A stretch of DNA of 64,000 bases from Rostrohypoxylon terebratum (lineage: Eukaryota; Ascomycota; Sordariomycetes; Xylariales; Hypoxylaceae), in contig MU385938.1 in the NCBI GenBank assembly GCA_022497145.1, positions 1 to 64,000 of the forward strand, read 5' to 3'. The translations under genes and the position numbers were made by a program. Positions within the stretch are counted from its first letter, which is position 1; each line of letters begins with the position of its first letter. Of the stretch, positions 32,763-44,190 are shown piece by piece. The notes beneath the pieces were generated by a model. It worked only from the letters and a program-made list of their open reading frames with translations. It ran no database searches and was not told where the DNA came from.

Positions 32763-33899
32763 ATGGCTTCTCCGCCGACTAGTTTTCCGCAATTCTCGAA
32801 ATTGCCGCTGGAATTGCGAGATATGATATGGGGGTATGCTCTCCCTGAACCAAGAGTCTTCGAAGTCCTCGATTCTCCGTCTTCGCAGCAATCCCAATCT
32901 TCTCCCTCGGGTCGTTTGATGTTTGCGGATGTCCGCAACGAACCGCCACCCTCGATAGCGCGAGTCTGCCGCGACGCTCGACAAGCCGTTCTGCGCCGCT
33001 ACAAACCGATTGCTTTCTCCGGGACGGTCAAGCACCTAGATCTCGGGCGAGACATTATCCTACTCGACTCTTACTTACAGGTGAAGAGGCTGCTCAAGGT
33101 GATTCGACTGCTGAGCCAAATCGAGCCCATCCGCCGCAGCGCAACCAGGTTGGCTCTCGGTACCAGTTGGGGTCTGCATACGGGGCTGCATCTGCGCATG
33201 TTTCACCGGAGCGTCCAGACGAAACGAAACATGGCGAGGTTCCTAGAGTACGTGTCCAAGTTTAGGCAACTTGAGACGATTATTTTGGTGGTGTACCAGC
33301 GATCGGCCTTCGGTCTCCGACTCAAGTGTTGCTGCCCCGCTCCGATTGGACCGGTGCCGGATCACCGTTATCATCAACCTCATCAACCTCACCATCACCA
33401 ACATCATTATTATAATCAGCATCATTCACATCACCAGCAATATCAACACCAAACCCAAACCCAAACCCAAACACAAACACAAAGCCAAAATCAGGGCCAG
33501 AGAAACGCGAACATGCTTCCGTGGCGTCACTATGATCTCTACGAGTCGTACCATTTTAACTTCAACGTCAATTTTAACTTCGAAAACTACTGGCTACGCC
33601 GCCCATGTCAGAGCAGGCTCATGCGATACGAACCAGAGGACGATAGGGAAAAGGCACAGTCTTCGCAATCGATCCAATCGTCAGCTCCCTTATCAGCATT
33701 TGCGAGACATTCGAAACAGTGCACACACGACCCCCAACCTAGGGGCTATCAGGTGCACGATCTGAAGGGTACATTCGAGGGTTGGCTAAAGAAGCTTCAA
33801 GAAGACGAGACGATAGGGCCCGGACTCAAGGTGCCAGGACTAGAGACAGCCACCTTAACGTGGATCTATACGGGAGTACGGAATGGCGGGTTTTATTGA
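32763..33899 (+). CDS. 2EXR domain protein with His/Gln-rich insert, 378 aa
   Basis: Single exon. The ATG at 32763 is chosen over an upstream GTG. Residues ~8-35 (FPQFSKLPLELRDMIWGYAL, then PEPRVFEV) are the classic 2EXR/F-box-like opening found in very many fungal proteins. SIARVCRDARQAVLRRY and GTVKHLDLGRDIILLDS follow, as in family members. No molecular function is established for most 2EXR proteins. Residues ~197-245 are extremely rich in His, Gln, Tyr and Thr, with HHHQHH clusters and a QTQTQTQTQTQ run from an acccaaa-type DNA repeat around 33450-33490. A second core resumes and ends LTWIYTGVRNGGFY. The insert is probably disordered and may vary in length between strains. Confidence 0.85.
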   Translation: MASPPTSFPQFSKLPLELRDMIWGYALPEPRVFEVLDSPSSQQSQSSPSGRLMFADVRNEPPPSIARVCRDARQAVLRRYKPIAFSGTVKHLDLGRDIILLDSYLQVKRLLKVIRLLSQIEPIRRSATRLALGTSWGLHTGLHLRMFHRSVQTKRNMARFLEYVSKFRQLETIILVVYQRSAFGLRLKCCCPAPIGPVPDHRYHQPHQPHHHQHHYYNQHHSHHQQYQHQTQTQTQTQTQSQNQGQRNANMLPWRHYDLYESYHFNFNVNFNFENYWLRRPCQSRLMRYEPEDDREKAQSSQSIQSSAPLSAFARHSKQCTHDPQPRGYQVHDLKGTFEGWLKKLQEDETIGPGLKVPGLETATLTWIYTGVRNGGFY

Positions 33900-36230
33900 A
33901 GAGTGAAGACTGGAGAGTACCTAGAAAATAGGGGAGACAGTAAATAGGGCATGGGGTGGCGTTTGGTATATACATTGATACACGATGGAATATATTATCA
34001 TTTATCTGTTAGGGTTTGACGACACAGGTTATTATTTTGGTGCTTATCCTCACTCCTACAACAGCACACGATTCTACGATGCGACAATTCTATAGGTCAT
34101 ACCGGATTTACTCATGAGTTCAACAACTAGCATTTGGAGGAAATAGAGTATGAACCTAGCCATTATATTTCGCCCTATTCGTCGATACTACTAGATACCA
34201 TTCTGGATTCTACGGACGAACGAACAACAAGCAGTTCAACGACATAGGTTGCTTATCGCAGTCCATATGATTTACTAGTAGTTTCGCCACTGACGGTTTT
34301 TCACCCATCACAGATGTCCTGCGAAGGTGGTAGTACGAGGGCTCGTAAACCTTCGTCCGGGTAAGTCGGGGCGCACATAATTATATCTAATAACTTTCAA
34401 TTAAACTTAATATCACAGGTATCCATCATGATATAATTTTTTCCACACTTTATTTTGCTTTTTTTAAAAAAGTGGTATCGTTAGCTCTACGCCGGTACGC
34501 CGGCTTCTATACGAAGACTCGTATTTACTTAGATAATGGATGTTTCGTTGGCAGGAATTTATCCCTTCCATCGCCTGTCAGCCTCTTCTAGGTAGGCTGC
34601 CAAATAAATAGCCAAATAAATAAATAACTAATAGGTAGCCCTATGTGTTTAGCAAGGATGTAGCGAAAGAGTAGGTACATGAGGGAATAGGGTACGGGTA
34701 CAGTAAGGGTAGAACCGAATTTTGAGGCCCGTGGGAAAGTGGAAAAGGGAAAAGGGACCCCGTATATGCGTAAGAGCGGTTTGGGACAGAGTACAGAGTA
34801 CAGAGGATAGAGGATAGAGGAGGGGGGATTAGCTGGGCGAGAGCGGCGTAGCTCATAATTTTTTACGGCCTCCCGGGACAAGCCACCTACTTCATTCGGC
34901 TTTCTAGGACTTGGGTCCGCCATAGCACACCCGTAACCGGGCGGGCTTTGAGCGATTTTATGGGTAAGGTAGGTGTCTGGGAAGTAGATAGGTGAGGGCG
35001 CCGGTGGTGGTGGGTATGTTGGAATTTATGGGTTAGGTGTTAGGTATGGATCGGTAGGAGGTCTACAGCAGTATTGAGCGCTTGGCTAGGTAGATGGATG
35101 GATGGATGGATGCGACGATGCGTACCTCCTACCGTTGACCTTGCGTGTCGACTACTAGTCCAGCGGAATACGAAGGTCTCCGCAAATATTCTTCAGCGCC
35201 TTGCTCCTGCGTATTGTACAAGCCACCGACGTCTAGGTACTACGACGTAGGTAGGTAGGCTTGTCAATTCCCAGTTTCTGCGCACCCGCGGATCGCAACG
35301 CTGTACCTAGGTCCTAGGTCCTACGTAGATGCTTGATCGTGCCGAATCCAGATTCTGGCGCATACATCCTACTTTTTTTTTTCTGGACACTACTGCTATC
35401 TGGGCATTGATATTGATATGTGTGTCCAAGGTATGCAGGTGCACGATGCGTTTACATCGATATACCACCTCCACTTTGGCCACCTACCTACTTGTTGTCC
35501 TCGGCTGCTCAATTAGGATACCGGAATGTACCTGTATACCAGGTAGGTAACAGGAAGACGTGGGTAACCATGGTCCGGGGCAACCTCAACCAAGTTTTTT
35601 CCTTCTTTTTTTTTTTAATTGTTTAATTGTTCGTGAGCCTAGACCGGGAACGGTACGGGACGCCCGGCATGCCGGCATATCCACTTTCTTGCATTGCGTC
35701 GACCGGGTTCCGCCTGGCACGCTGGTGCCTGACCTTGGTCCTGGGGTTTTTGGGTTAGGGGAGTGTGGTTAGATATGTATAGGTATGTATGTATGTGTTT
35801 GTATGTGTGCGTATGTGTGTAGGTGTGTAATGTATGGTCGTTTCCACGGATTAGGTATTTCGATGCGTCGCGATGCAGGGGAAAGGAGCATGGAATGAGG
35901 AGGAGGGTTTGGCTTGTGATTGTGGGTTCCGGTGATGGGGGAGAGAACAATTGAAGGTGGAATTGTATTGGGTCTGGCAAGAAGAAATCGTATTATGCGA
36001 TCTTGAAAAAGTCATACCTAGCATTTGCGGCACTGGTTGATGAGGAATTCTTCGAAAGCTCGAGGTAATGGCTGACGAAGACCACAATGTTAATTTGCAC
36101 GGGAAGGAGACTCTAAAACAAACATCCAATTGTTTACACCAAGGCTAATACATCGACGTCGTCAGCATCGCGACGGAGGCATACATGTTGAAATGAAGCA
36201 CATACAACACAACTCCCACCAATCCCCAAG
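33900..36230. other. Convergent 2.3-kb intergenic region
   Basis: Between the stops of the 2EXR and DUF3500 genes. Contains simple repeats (gatg unit at 35093, gtatgt-type at ~35780-35830) and short ORFs with no support. Confidence 0.5.
35093..35112. repeat. Tetranucleotide repeat (gatg)5
   Basis: Five perfect gatg units in intergenic DNA. Confidence 0.85.
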
Positions 36231-37652
36231 CTAACCCTCCCAGACATACTCCTGCGAGACACCGGCCCCAATCTCCTTCCTCAGCGCAAACCCGTAGTCT
36301 CCCGCGTTCGGCGTCCTCAGCAACGTATGTATGTGAAACTTCGCCGGCTCCGAATTGGCCAAGAACACGCCCGAATGGTGATCGAACTCGACGATGACAA
36401 CCGGGCTCTGTATCCTGTAATAAAACGGGTCCTCATCGCCAAACCCGCCAATCCAGCTAAAATACGTCTCCCCAAACCACTCCTCACAATCTTTCAGCTT
36501 CAATTCCCGCGACTTCGCCGGCAGATACAACAAGTACTGCCCCAGAATCTGCCTCACCAGTTCTTTCTGCTCCTCCCCTAGCGTCGCCACGACAACGCCC
36601 TCATAAGGCACAACCCTATTATCCCTATACGCGCCGCACAGATGCCTCTGATCATCATGGTTCCAGCGCCCTTTGGGCATCGCCTCATCCTTCATCTCCT
36701 TATACGTCCTCGCCTTGGCCCTCTCGCCCTCGCCCAGACTCTGCATCAGACATAACCCCAGCCTCTCCTCCTCATGCAAGATGCGCGTGCCCTTCCAGGG
36801 GCCCTCGTCGATCAAGTTGGGCTCCGCGCCGGTGAACCACGGGCTCACGACGACCTGCTTGCGGTACAGGAAGACGCTGAGACACAGGTGGTGGCCGTAG
36901 AAGCTGAAGCCCCACGGCCGGGCCGCGGAGGGCGTGCCGAAGAGCACGAAGTTGTAGCTGTGTTCGTTCATGACCTGCGGCGCGTTGACGAGCTCGCCGA
37001 GGAAGTGGTTGATGCGCATCGCGGCCACGGCCTTGGCGTAGCCCTCGGGGCTGAGCGTCGTCTCGAGCAGCGAGAACACGGACGTCCGCAGGGAGGGCGG
37101 GATCGAGTCCAGCCGGATGCCCTTGTCGCTGAGCAGGAACTCGGGGTTCGACCAGGAGCGCCACTCGGGGGAGTCGATGTGGAGGGTTGTTTTGGTGGCT
37201 TGTTCGGGGGTTAGTTGAGAGGTGATGGCTTCTGCTGCGGCGACGATGGAGGCTATGGGGAGGCCTTCGTCCCGGATGGGGAAGAGGTTCGGGCGGACGG
37301 TGCCTAGGATGAGTTAGAGTGAGTTCATGATGAAAATGGTGAAGGTCTCATCACCCCTTAGCTTTCATCATGAGATGAGGCTGGGGTTGAGAATAAAAAT
37401 GAAAATGAGAGTGAAAGTGAGTGAAAGCGAGTACACACCATCATTCGTCACACCCTTGAACGGCTCCTCGAATAACTTCCTCCAGTGAACATACAACCCG
37501 TACAACCACGGCGGCCTATGGTGCTCTAACAGTTCCTTAGCATGACCGTAGGCATCGTTCTTCGCGATGGCGTGGAACCGTGGCGTATCCAGGTCCGGGA
37601 GGTATTTCCGGAACTCCCCATGCTGGGCGTCCTGCTTCTCCGTCGACGTCAT
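36231..37652 (-). CDS. DUF3500 family protein, 428 aa
   Basis: Two exons: 37652-37439 and 37303-36231, joined in phase (GAT G | GC ACC). The donor is GTGTGT and the acceptor CCTAG. The start is ATG 37652 (MTSTEKQ); further upstream only TTG codons are in frame. The C-terminal ~280 residues match the DUF3500 pattern: NHFLGELVNAPQVMNEHSYN, PWGFSFYGHHLCLSVFL, GAEPNLID, SWIGG, FYYRIQSPVVIVEFDHHSG and a terminal HIHTLLRTPNAGDYG. The His-rich motifs (GHHL, FDHHSG and HIHTLLRTP) could bind metal, but that is an inference; the family has no proven reaction that I know. No signal peptide is seen. It is transcribed in the same direction as SWR1, with ~1.1 kb between them. Confidence 0.88.
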
Positions 37653-38811
37653 CTTCGGCGTTAAGAGCAGCCACCAATTTCGAGTATACGACCTGGTACC
37701 TCGGTATCCCTTCCTAAAGTTTCCCCAAAATCTTTCCAAAAATATATTTTTTAATTTCGAGAGCTGATGATCTTAGCTGAGCTAACCAATGCCAAGTCCT
37801 TCATATAAAGAGATGATAAAACTCGTCTACCTTAGGCCAGCTTCATATAAAACGATCGTAATTAATTTGACCCGAAGCTTCGTCTCAGATCCCCAATCCG
37901 CGAATGATGAAAACCATGAAACCGGGACTATCCGTGAACTAATGGGAAAACATCGAACGGTTCGAACGATTTGCCTGGTGGATCCCGACGCGAATCCCCA
38001 ACGCGGGGAAATGTATCGGCTCTTACCTAGGTAGATGGCCCGCTACGGCAACGCCTTCCACCGGCTTCATTTATCTCCATGAGGCTCTAGTACCTGTAGT
38101 TATAGTATGCTAGACTCACTTCCAATCTTCAGGGGTAGCAGTAGGTAGTAAGTAAATAATTGTCTAGGCATTTAGTAGGTTGGGCAAATTAATCATAATC
38201 ATATTCACATTCACATTCACGTCCATAAACGCAAAGACCTCAAAAACTTGTCTGTAAAAAAGTGGCGAATCCCGCACTTCGCGGTCATCATCTCCTATCC
38301 TTTCGTCGTTGGAATTATTGATCTTCTTTTCTTTTTTCGTACACGTACAAGAGGAGGGTTTTTACCTTGTCTGCTTGTTGCTCTCTCTCTCTCTCCTTCG
38401 GAATTTCTCCTCACCATGAACACACGACGACGACTCCTCCCTGACTCCGACTTGGGACGTCATTCCTAGGACCTAGGTAAACGAATCGAATGCAAAAAAA
38501 CAAAACAGATTTCCTTCGAATACGCCTCCTTTTTTTCACTCCTGTCCTGAAGTCATTGCTCACAAGAAACACCGAATATGCAATGCAAGCCTTCTCTGAG
38601 TTTCCTCTGCCTCATTCGTCATTGTTCCTTTTTATAGGACCTGGCGTGTTCTCTCGGTATATCAAGAAAGATATCCTTGAAAGACGATCTGGCTATCAGC
38701 CGAACGCAAAACCTCGCAGTTGCGTAGGATTAGCGAAATATGTAGCTGATTTGTGTAGCCAAAGATGCGAGCAGAGCTAAGTGGGTGGTTTCAGAACTTG
38801 TATCTACGGGA
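37653..38811. other. Intergenic, no gene recognised
   Basis: Between the DUF3500 start and the SWR1 stop, so it holds the DUF3500 promoter and the SWR1 3' flank. It includes attcac-type repeats near 38205-38222 and ORFs of 73-96 codons without support. Confidence 0.5.
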
Positions 38812-41800
38812 CTAGCGTTTTCGAGTGTCTTTTCCCTTCTTGCTCTTGCCTTTCTTTTTGTCCTTTGGTAATTCCAGAGCCGTGTCTTCGAGTAGCCTAT
38901 GCATTGTAGCCAGCATGTAGTGGTCGATAGTATTTATCTTTTCGTCCCATGCATTCTTCTCGATCTCCTCAAGTGCATCATCCACGCCCGCAGATTCGGA
39001 AAATAGCCCGAGGTTGGATCGCCCGATACCTGGTGCAAGTGAACCGTCTCGCGTAACCGGTGTGCCCACTCTTGCACTAGAAGCTCCGGATGCGCTGGCC
39101 GTCGCCGGTTTCTCGGCGAAGTCGGCTTCGTCTTCTTGTATTTCTCTCTCCGCGACGTGGGCGGCATCGACATCTTCACGATCTTCGGCTTGCTCGAGGA
39201 CTCTACCCACGGCTCGCTGATCGCTGTTCTCCACACCGCCGAGAACTCGATCCATGGCATCACCGACAACATCACCAGCCTCTGGAGTGGCACCAATAAC
39301 GTCACGCACAGAGAGCTTGTTGAAGTAGTCGGTTGTGAAACCACCTTCCTGAATCACGACATCGTCTAGCATCTGCTTTTGACTTGCTTTGCGCAAAATG
39401 TTGGCTTCGATGGTATGTTCGCTCACGAGTCGGTAAATGTGGACGTCTCTCGTTTGACCAATGCGATGACATCTATCTTGGCACTGCTTGTCCATTGCGG
39501 GGTTCCAATCCTGGTCGTAAAAGATGACTGTGTCAGCTCCAGTCAGGTTAATGCCGAGACCACCCGATCGTGTAGACAGGATGAAGCATAAAATCCTGGT
39601 GTCGTGATTGAATCGGTCCGTGAGAATTTGTCGTTGTTCAACTTTTGTAGCGCCGTCAAGTCGTAGATATTTGTGCCCGTGAATATTGAGGAATTGCTCG
39701 AGAATGTCAAGCACTTTCGTCATCTGCGTGAAGATCAAGGCACGATGACCACCGGATTGTAACTTCCGTAGTAGACGGTCAAGGGCTTGAAGTTTACCGC
39801 AGTCATATTGGAGAAGCCTCTTATCCGGAAATTGAATGCTTAGTCTCATGCGGGCTTCATGCCACGGATCCAGCGGAGCTTCTTTCGGCATGAACGGAGC
39901 GTAACGTATCGGAGCCGCCAACCTTAGATTCGTCTCGTCGAAAGCCTCCACTCCTTTCGTACCGAGAATGATCTGGTCAAAATCCCGAGTGACAACCGCC
40001 GGTGTGACACATGCGAACTTAGCGATAGTAGTCTTCATCGACGCTGCGCGTTGATCGAGTGTTGGGACTATCGACCGTAATGTCGGCGAGTCTTCTTCAA
40101 ACCAACTCATGATTTTCTGTGGAATTTTCGGTCGAGCTTTATGAGGTCTATCGTTTACACCTAGAGTCAGAAAATCTGTGAGCTGCTTGCCGTAGATTGG
40201 GCTCTGTTGTCTCCTGATTGCATTGACATATACGCAATGTCGCAACTCCTCGAAACGATCCCATCGTTTCGCACTTTCTAGCCATACGAGGACGGATTGC
40301 ACAGTCGAAAGATCCAGGTTGATACGAGTACCTTTGGCTCTCATTTCCTGAGCTCCACGACGCTCTATTAGTTGGCGATGAGCGTTCAGCTGGAAAACTC
40401 GTTCGCACACTGTTTTTGATTGGTTCTCGTGTTGCGTTGGAATGAGGTTGAGGAAATTTAGGCTGACGACTTCCATAGGTTCTTTCACCAAGAACTTGTT
40501 CCGAATCACGTCTTCCGTTGCTGCGAAGTTGGACACTACGGATCTGCGTTGTCGAAAGGAGGTCATGATCGGACGTTCGACGAAAAGGTCGGGATGGTTG
40601 CAGACCTTACGCAACTGCATTAGACAGTTGATGACCGAAATATAATTGCCGGAGGACAACGCTTCTCTAGTATCTGTGCGAGCTAAAAACCCATCGTACA
40701 ACTCACGTTGTCGGCGCGATAACCGACAGAATTCGACGTGCTCGTATTTGGCTGGCATTTGCTTCTCGACATCTGCTTTTAATCGACGGAGAAGATACGG
40801 TCTGAGCACCTTATGCAATTTGGAGATAATGGCGCGAGCCTCATCATCCATCTGTTCTCGACCGCTCTCCAAGATTTGAGACTCAGGCTTATGAAACCAG
40901 TCTTGAAATTCTGCTAGGTCTGCGAATCCACCAACCCCATTTTCAGACGGCATCAAGAAGAACAGTAGAGACCATAGTTCGGTCAAATTGTTCTGTAGAG
41001 GTGTGCCGGTGAGCAACAACCGCGCCCGCGTGTTGAAGGTAAGTAAAGTTTGCCAGCGCTTCGACTTGAAGTTCTTGATATTATGCGCTTCGTCCAGAAT
41101 CATGTAGTGCCATTGCCTGCGTTTGAAGACCTGTTGGTCTTGCAAGACGATCTGATACGATGTGATGCATACGTTCCACATGTCATCCGACTTCCAGCCT
41201 TGACGTTTTCGCTTTCGTTCGTCAATGCTGCCATAGTACGACAATACCTTGAATCCGGGACACCACTTCTTGAATTCCATTTCCCAATTTAGCATGACGC
41301 TGGTTGGTACAATGACCAAATGGGGTCCCCACACTTCGTGATGACAGGCAAGATGAGCCAATAGGGCAATTGTTTGAATGGTTTTGCCAAGACCCATTTC
41401 ATCCGCAAGAATGCCATTTGTTTGGTTCCTGTATAGGCCAGCGAGCCAATCCAACCCATAATGTTGATATTCACGCAACGTCCCCCGTAATAAAAAGGGA
41501 ACCTCAGTCCTAGGCACCTGGTGCTGAGGCGAACTAGACCTGCTCGCGCCAGATTTGACAACAGAAGAGGCGGTAGTATCTACCTCTGAGGGCTTGGTAT
41601 CAGATGTTCGGGGTGTGCGACTTCGATCACGGCTGGGAGGATTTGTGATCGCTTCCGTATCTGGGCTCGTCTGTGGCTGGTCTGTTGGCGCAGTTGCGAC
41701 CTCAACGCTTGGCACTGCCGAGGCCGTTTGCTCGACCCCACTGATCGATGGGTTCGCCCTGGCATCCTTCTCGACACGTTCAACAGCTTCGATGATCTCC

Positions 41801-44190
41801 ATCTCAACATCTTGAGCTTGTAAAGGTTTTGGTACCGGAGCGGGAGCACCGGGGTTATTAGCCTCATGAGGATTTTCCGGCACAACTGTGGCAGATACAG
41901 CGTTGGATGGATGTGTGGGTGCGGGAGCGGCCGCAAGATCTTGGTTAGATGTGGATGACGGAGACAGACCTTTACTTCCATTCACTACTGTAGATGGAAG
42001 CTTGTCTCGTGAATCTGCTACCTCTGCCATTGCGCTATCTGCGGCATTCTTTTCAGGTACAGTCTCATTGGGGGGAGGCGCTCCGCCAACGGAGGTAACA
42101 TCTTGTGCTTCGGTCATCTCAGCATCACTATGCGGCAATGGTGCTTCAGCTGTTGCCTCCTGCTTCATTTTTTTCAACTCGGATTTGCCGAAGAAGAGAC
42201 CTAGTAAACCGGGAGGCTCTTCATCTTCGGAGTTCTCATCTTGATCCTCGGACTGCCCTCCATCGTCGTCACTTCCTGTATTGTCGTCGCTTGACCCTAA
42301 ATCATCATCCATATCGACGGACTCATCGGTGGTTTCGCCTTGATCGTCTAGTTCTGTCGCCGGTTGTTCGCCGTCAATGCCAGTTGTTGGTTCATCTACA
42401 GGGAGATCTGGAATGTTTGCGTATTTCTTCCTAAGCTGTTCTTGCGTAAGCGCTTCATCTGAAATGTTTGACTTTGCATCATCGTCATCATCGGAAGACG
42501 ACATGTTATCTTCATTTTCGCCATCATCAGAGCCCGGGTCTGATGCGACTTCGTCAACGGAAGCTAGATTATCGCCCTCATCATCGGCTTCTTCGTCCGA
42601 GTCCCCCGGTTCCTCGTCCGAGTCCGACGCAAGCTCTGAATCGAAGTGGGCTCGGCGAGCCTGCAGCTTCAGCTCTGACATATTTACGGCCTCGTTCAAG
42701 GCGGCCTTCACACGCTTTTGTTCGGCAGCCTCCCATTCTTCTAAACGACGACGATTGACTTCGGCTCTAACATTCTCCCACGTTCCGGCAAGGGCCTTGA
42801 CAACGGACCTATAACGAATCATCCACGCAGCTCTGGCCTCTGCTTCGATTTGCTCAGCTGTCTTGGGTTGTCGACGGATCCACTCGTCGCGGCAGGCCTC
42901 AGCTAACCGTTTCGCCCAAGCCTTGTGTTTTTGGTGCTCTGCCAACATCAGCTTCCGAAGATTCGCCATCTGTTTGACAAGATGATCCATATGCGCCCAT
43001 TGTCGCGAAGGTTCCTCGGCGGGCTCTGGGACAAATAGTGTAGAGCGCTCCTCGCTCAGCAATCCGCCAGGTTCGGCTTCGGCCTCAATTCGCATTATAA
43101 CACGAGCATCTCTCTCAGCGGCCGCCTCCGTATACGGTTCGCCCTCGTCGGCAAGGTCAAGCCAGCCGCCATCTTTGACATCTACGGTCGGCGCACGTTC
43201 GACAAAGTCGCGGAAATCAGAGGATATCTTGGCACGTGGAACGGTTTGTCCTGGGAAGACGTTGACTTGGGCCGGGTGGACGGTAGGGATAGTAGGGGGC
43301 CTGAGGCGTAATCGAATCTTAGTCGTGCGCTGATTGGGGCTACGATCGGTAGGTTTGGAATCGCGGGAGGGAGTATCGATGGTGTCTTGAAGGGAGTCAG
43401 AATTGCGTCTAATTCTGGTAGAGCGTCTAGGCGGGGTCGACTGGGTCGTCTGAGTCGTCTGAGTCGTCCTCACTGGCGGAGTAGGTGATCGTCGTCGAGC
43501 TTTCTTAGAGCCCTGGGCAGTGCCATTAGCAGAGCCGTTAGCGGTGCCGTTAGCTAAAGATCTCCGCGTGTTGGGCTTAGCGATGGGTGTGGAAGTCTTT
43601 GTGGGAACTCCCTTCCCTGCCGACGCGTGCTTTTGTGACCCATTAGCATGAATATTTGACGCAGATCGCTTATCCCTGGAGGGAGTCTGAGGTTGAAGGC
43701 TTTGGAGAGCGCTTCTGGTGACTCTCTTATTTCCTGAAGGCTGCAACTCCAAAGGTATTTGATTTGTCCGTCCTGATCTGCGTTTGCCATTTTCAGTAAA
43801 AGATGTGGGCCCCTCAGGCTCTATTTTCTTCCAAGGAGGGGATATTGGCTTTGGTTTACGAGATGTGCTATGGGGCGTTGAATCTCGGACACGACGTCTC
43901 TTAGTTGGTCTGTCATTAATATCGCCGTCATCGCCATTTTTTACAAGGGATCCACTAGCAGAACCTTCCGCGTCGTTTCCATCAGTGTTAGGCTTTGTTG
44001 ATGACAATTGGGGCACTGCGGGATTGTCCGTCTCCGATTTTATGTCCGGTTGAGAAGTTGTATCTAGGAGTGGTTCAGGGATTGTTGAGGATTGTTGTCG
44101 TTGTGATGTTTGGTCGTTTGTTTCGTTTGAATCGGAGGGATTTGCGGTGTCGTGTGAAGGCGCAGACTCGAGCGACGCGGTGGCCGTCAT
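38812..44190 (-). CDS. SWR1 chromatin-remodelling ATPase, 1792 aa
   Basis: One intronless ORF, ATG at 44190. Swr1 is the catalytic subunit of the nuclear SWR1 complex, which exchanges H2A for H2A.Z. The first ~370 residues are Ser/Thr/Arg/Pro-rich and disordered. An HSA-type helix lies at ~395-500 (WAHMDHLVKQMANLRKLMLA onward) and would bind actin and Arp4. Long acidic runs at ~520-660, with DSDEEPGDSDEEADD, may contact H2A.Z-H2B. The Snf2 core starts near 898 (LRGTLREYQHYGLDWLAGLY), with DEMGLGKT near 930 and DEAHNI near 1031. The usual long insertion follows, and the second lobe has FTQMTKVLDILEQFL (~1490) and CHRIGQTRDVHIYRL (~1575). The end is Lys-rich (KKGKSKKGKDTRKR). Length is close to other fungal Swr1 proteins. 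It is divergent from the NDUFB8-type gene. Confidence 0.97.
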   Translation of the reverse strand: MTATASLESAPSHDTANPSDSNETNDQTSQRQQSSTIPEPLLDTTSQPDIKSETDNPAVPQLSSTKPNTDGNDAEGSASGSLVKNGDDGDINDRPTKRRRVRDSTPHSTSRKPKPISPPWKKIEPEGPTSFTENGKRRSGRTNQIPLELQPSGNKRVTRSALQSLQPQTPSRDKRSASNIHANGSQKHASAGKGVPTKTSTPIAKPNTRRSLANGTANGSANGTAQGSKKARRRSPTPPVRTTQTTQTTQSTPPRRSTRIRRNSDSLQDTIDTPSRDSKPTDRSPNQRTTKIRLRLRPPTIPTVHPAQVNVFPGQTVPRAKISSDFRDFVERAPTVDVKDGGWLDLADEGEPYTEAAAERDARVIMRIEAEAEPGGLLSEERSTLFVPEPAEEPSRQWAHMDHLVKQMANLRKLMLAEHQKHKAWAKRLAEACRDEWIRRQPKTAEQIEAEARAAWMIRYRSVVKALAGTWENVRAEVNRRRLEEWEAAEQKRVKAALNEAVNMSELKLQARRAHFDSELASDSDEEPGDSDEEADDEGDNLASVDEVASDPGSDDGENEDNMSSSDDDDDAKSNISDEALTQEQLRKKYANIPDLPVDEPTTGIDGEQPATELDDQGETTDESVDMDDDLGSSDDNTGSDDDGGQSEDQDENSEDEEPPGLLGLFFGKSELKKMKQEATAEAPLPHSDAEMTEAQDVTSVGGAPPPNETVPEKNAADSAMAEVADSRDKLPSTVVNGSKGLSPSSTSNQDLAAAPAPTHPSNAVSATVVPENPHEANNPGAPAPVPKPLQAQDVEMEIIEAVERVEKDARANPSISGVEQTASAVPSVEVATAPTDQPQTSPDTEAITNPPSRDRSRTPRTSDTKPSEVDTTASSVVKSGASRSSSPQHQVPRTEVPFLLRGTLREYQHYGLDWLAGLYRNQTNGILADEMGLGKTIQTIALLAHLACHHEVWGPHLVIVPTSVMLNWEMEFKKWCPGFKVLSYYGSIDERKRKRQGWKSDDMWNVCITSYQIVLQDQQVFKRRQWHYMILDEAHNIKNFKSKRWQTLLTFNTRARLLLTGTPLQNNLTELWSLLFFLMPSENGVGGFADLAEFQDWFHKPESQILESGREQMDDEARAIISKLHKVLRPYLLRRLKADVEKQMPAKYEHVEFCRLSRRQRELYDGFLARTDTREALSSGNYISVINCLMQLRKVCNHPDLFVERPIMTSFRQRRSVVSNFAATEDVIRNKFLVKEPMEVVSLNFLNLIPTQHENQSKTVCERVFQLNAHRQLIERRGAQEMRAKGTRINLDLSTVQSVLVWLESAKRWDRFEELRHCVYVNAIRRQQSPIYGKQLTDFLTLGVNDRPHKARPKIPQKIMSWFEEDSPTLRSIVPTLDQRAASMKTTIAKFACVTPAVVTRDFDQIILGTKGVEAFDETNLRLAAPIRYAPFMPKEAPLDPWHEARMRLSIQFPDKRLLQYDCGKLQALDRLLRKLQSGGHRALIFTQMTKVLDILEQFLNIHGHKYLRLDGATKVEQRQILTDRFNHDTRILCFILSTRSGGLGINLTGADTVIFYDQDWNPAMDKQCQDRCHRIGQTRDVHIYRLVSEHTIEANILRKASQKQMLDDVVIQEGGFTTDYFNKLSVRDVIGATPEAGDVVGDAMDRVLGGVENSDQRAVGRVLEQAEDREDVDAAHVAEREIQEDEADFAEKPATASASGASSARVGTPVTRDGSLAPGIGRSNLGLFSESAGVDDALEEIEKNAWDEKINTIDHYMLATMHRLLEDTALELPKDKKKGKSKKGKDTRKR

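Noticed and set aside
34588..34923. 111-aa minus ORF starting MADPSPRKPNEVGG
   Set aside because: The first ~30 residues look protein-like, but the rest is translated simple repeat, and no splice partner was found.
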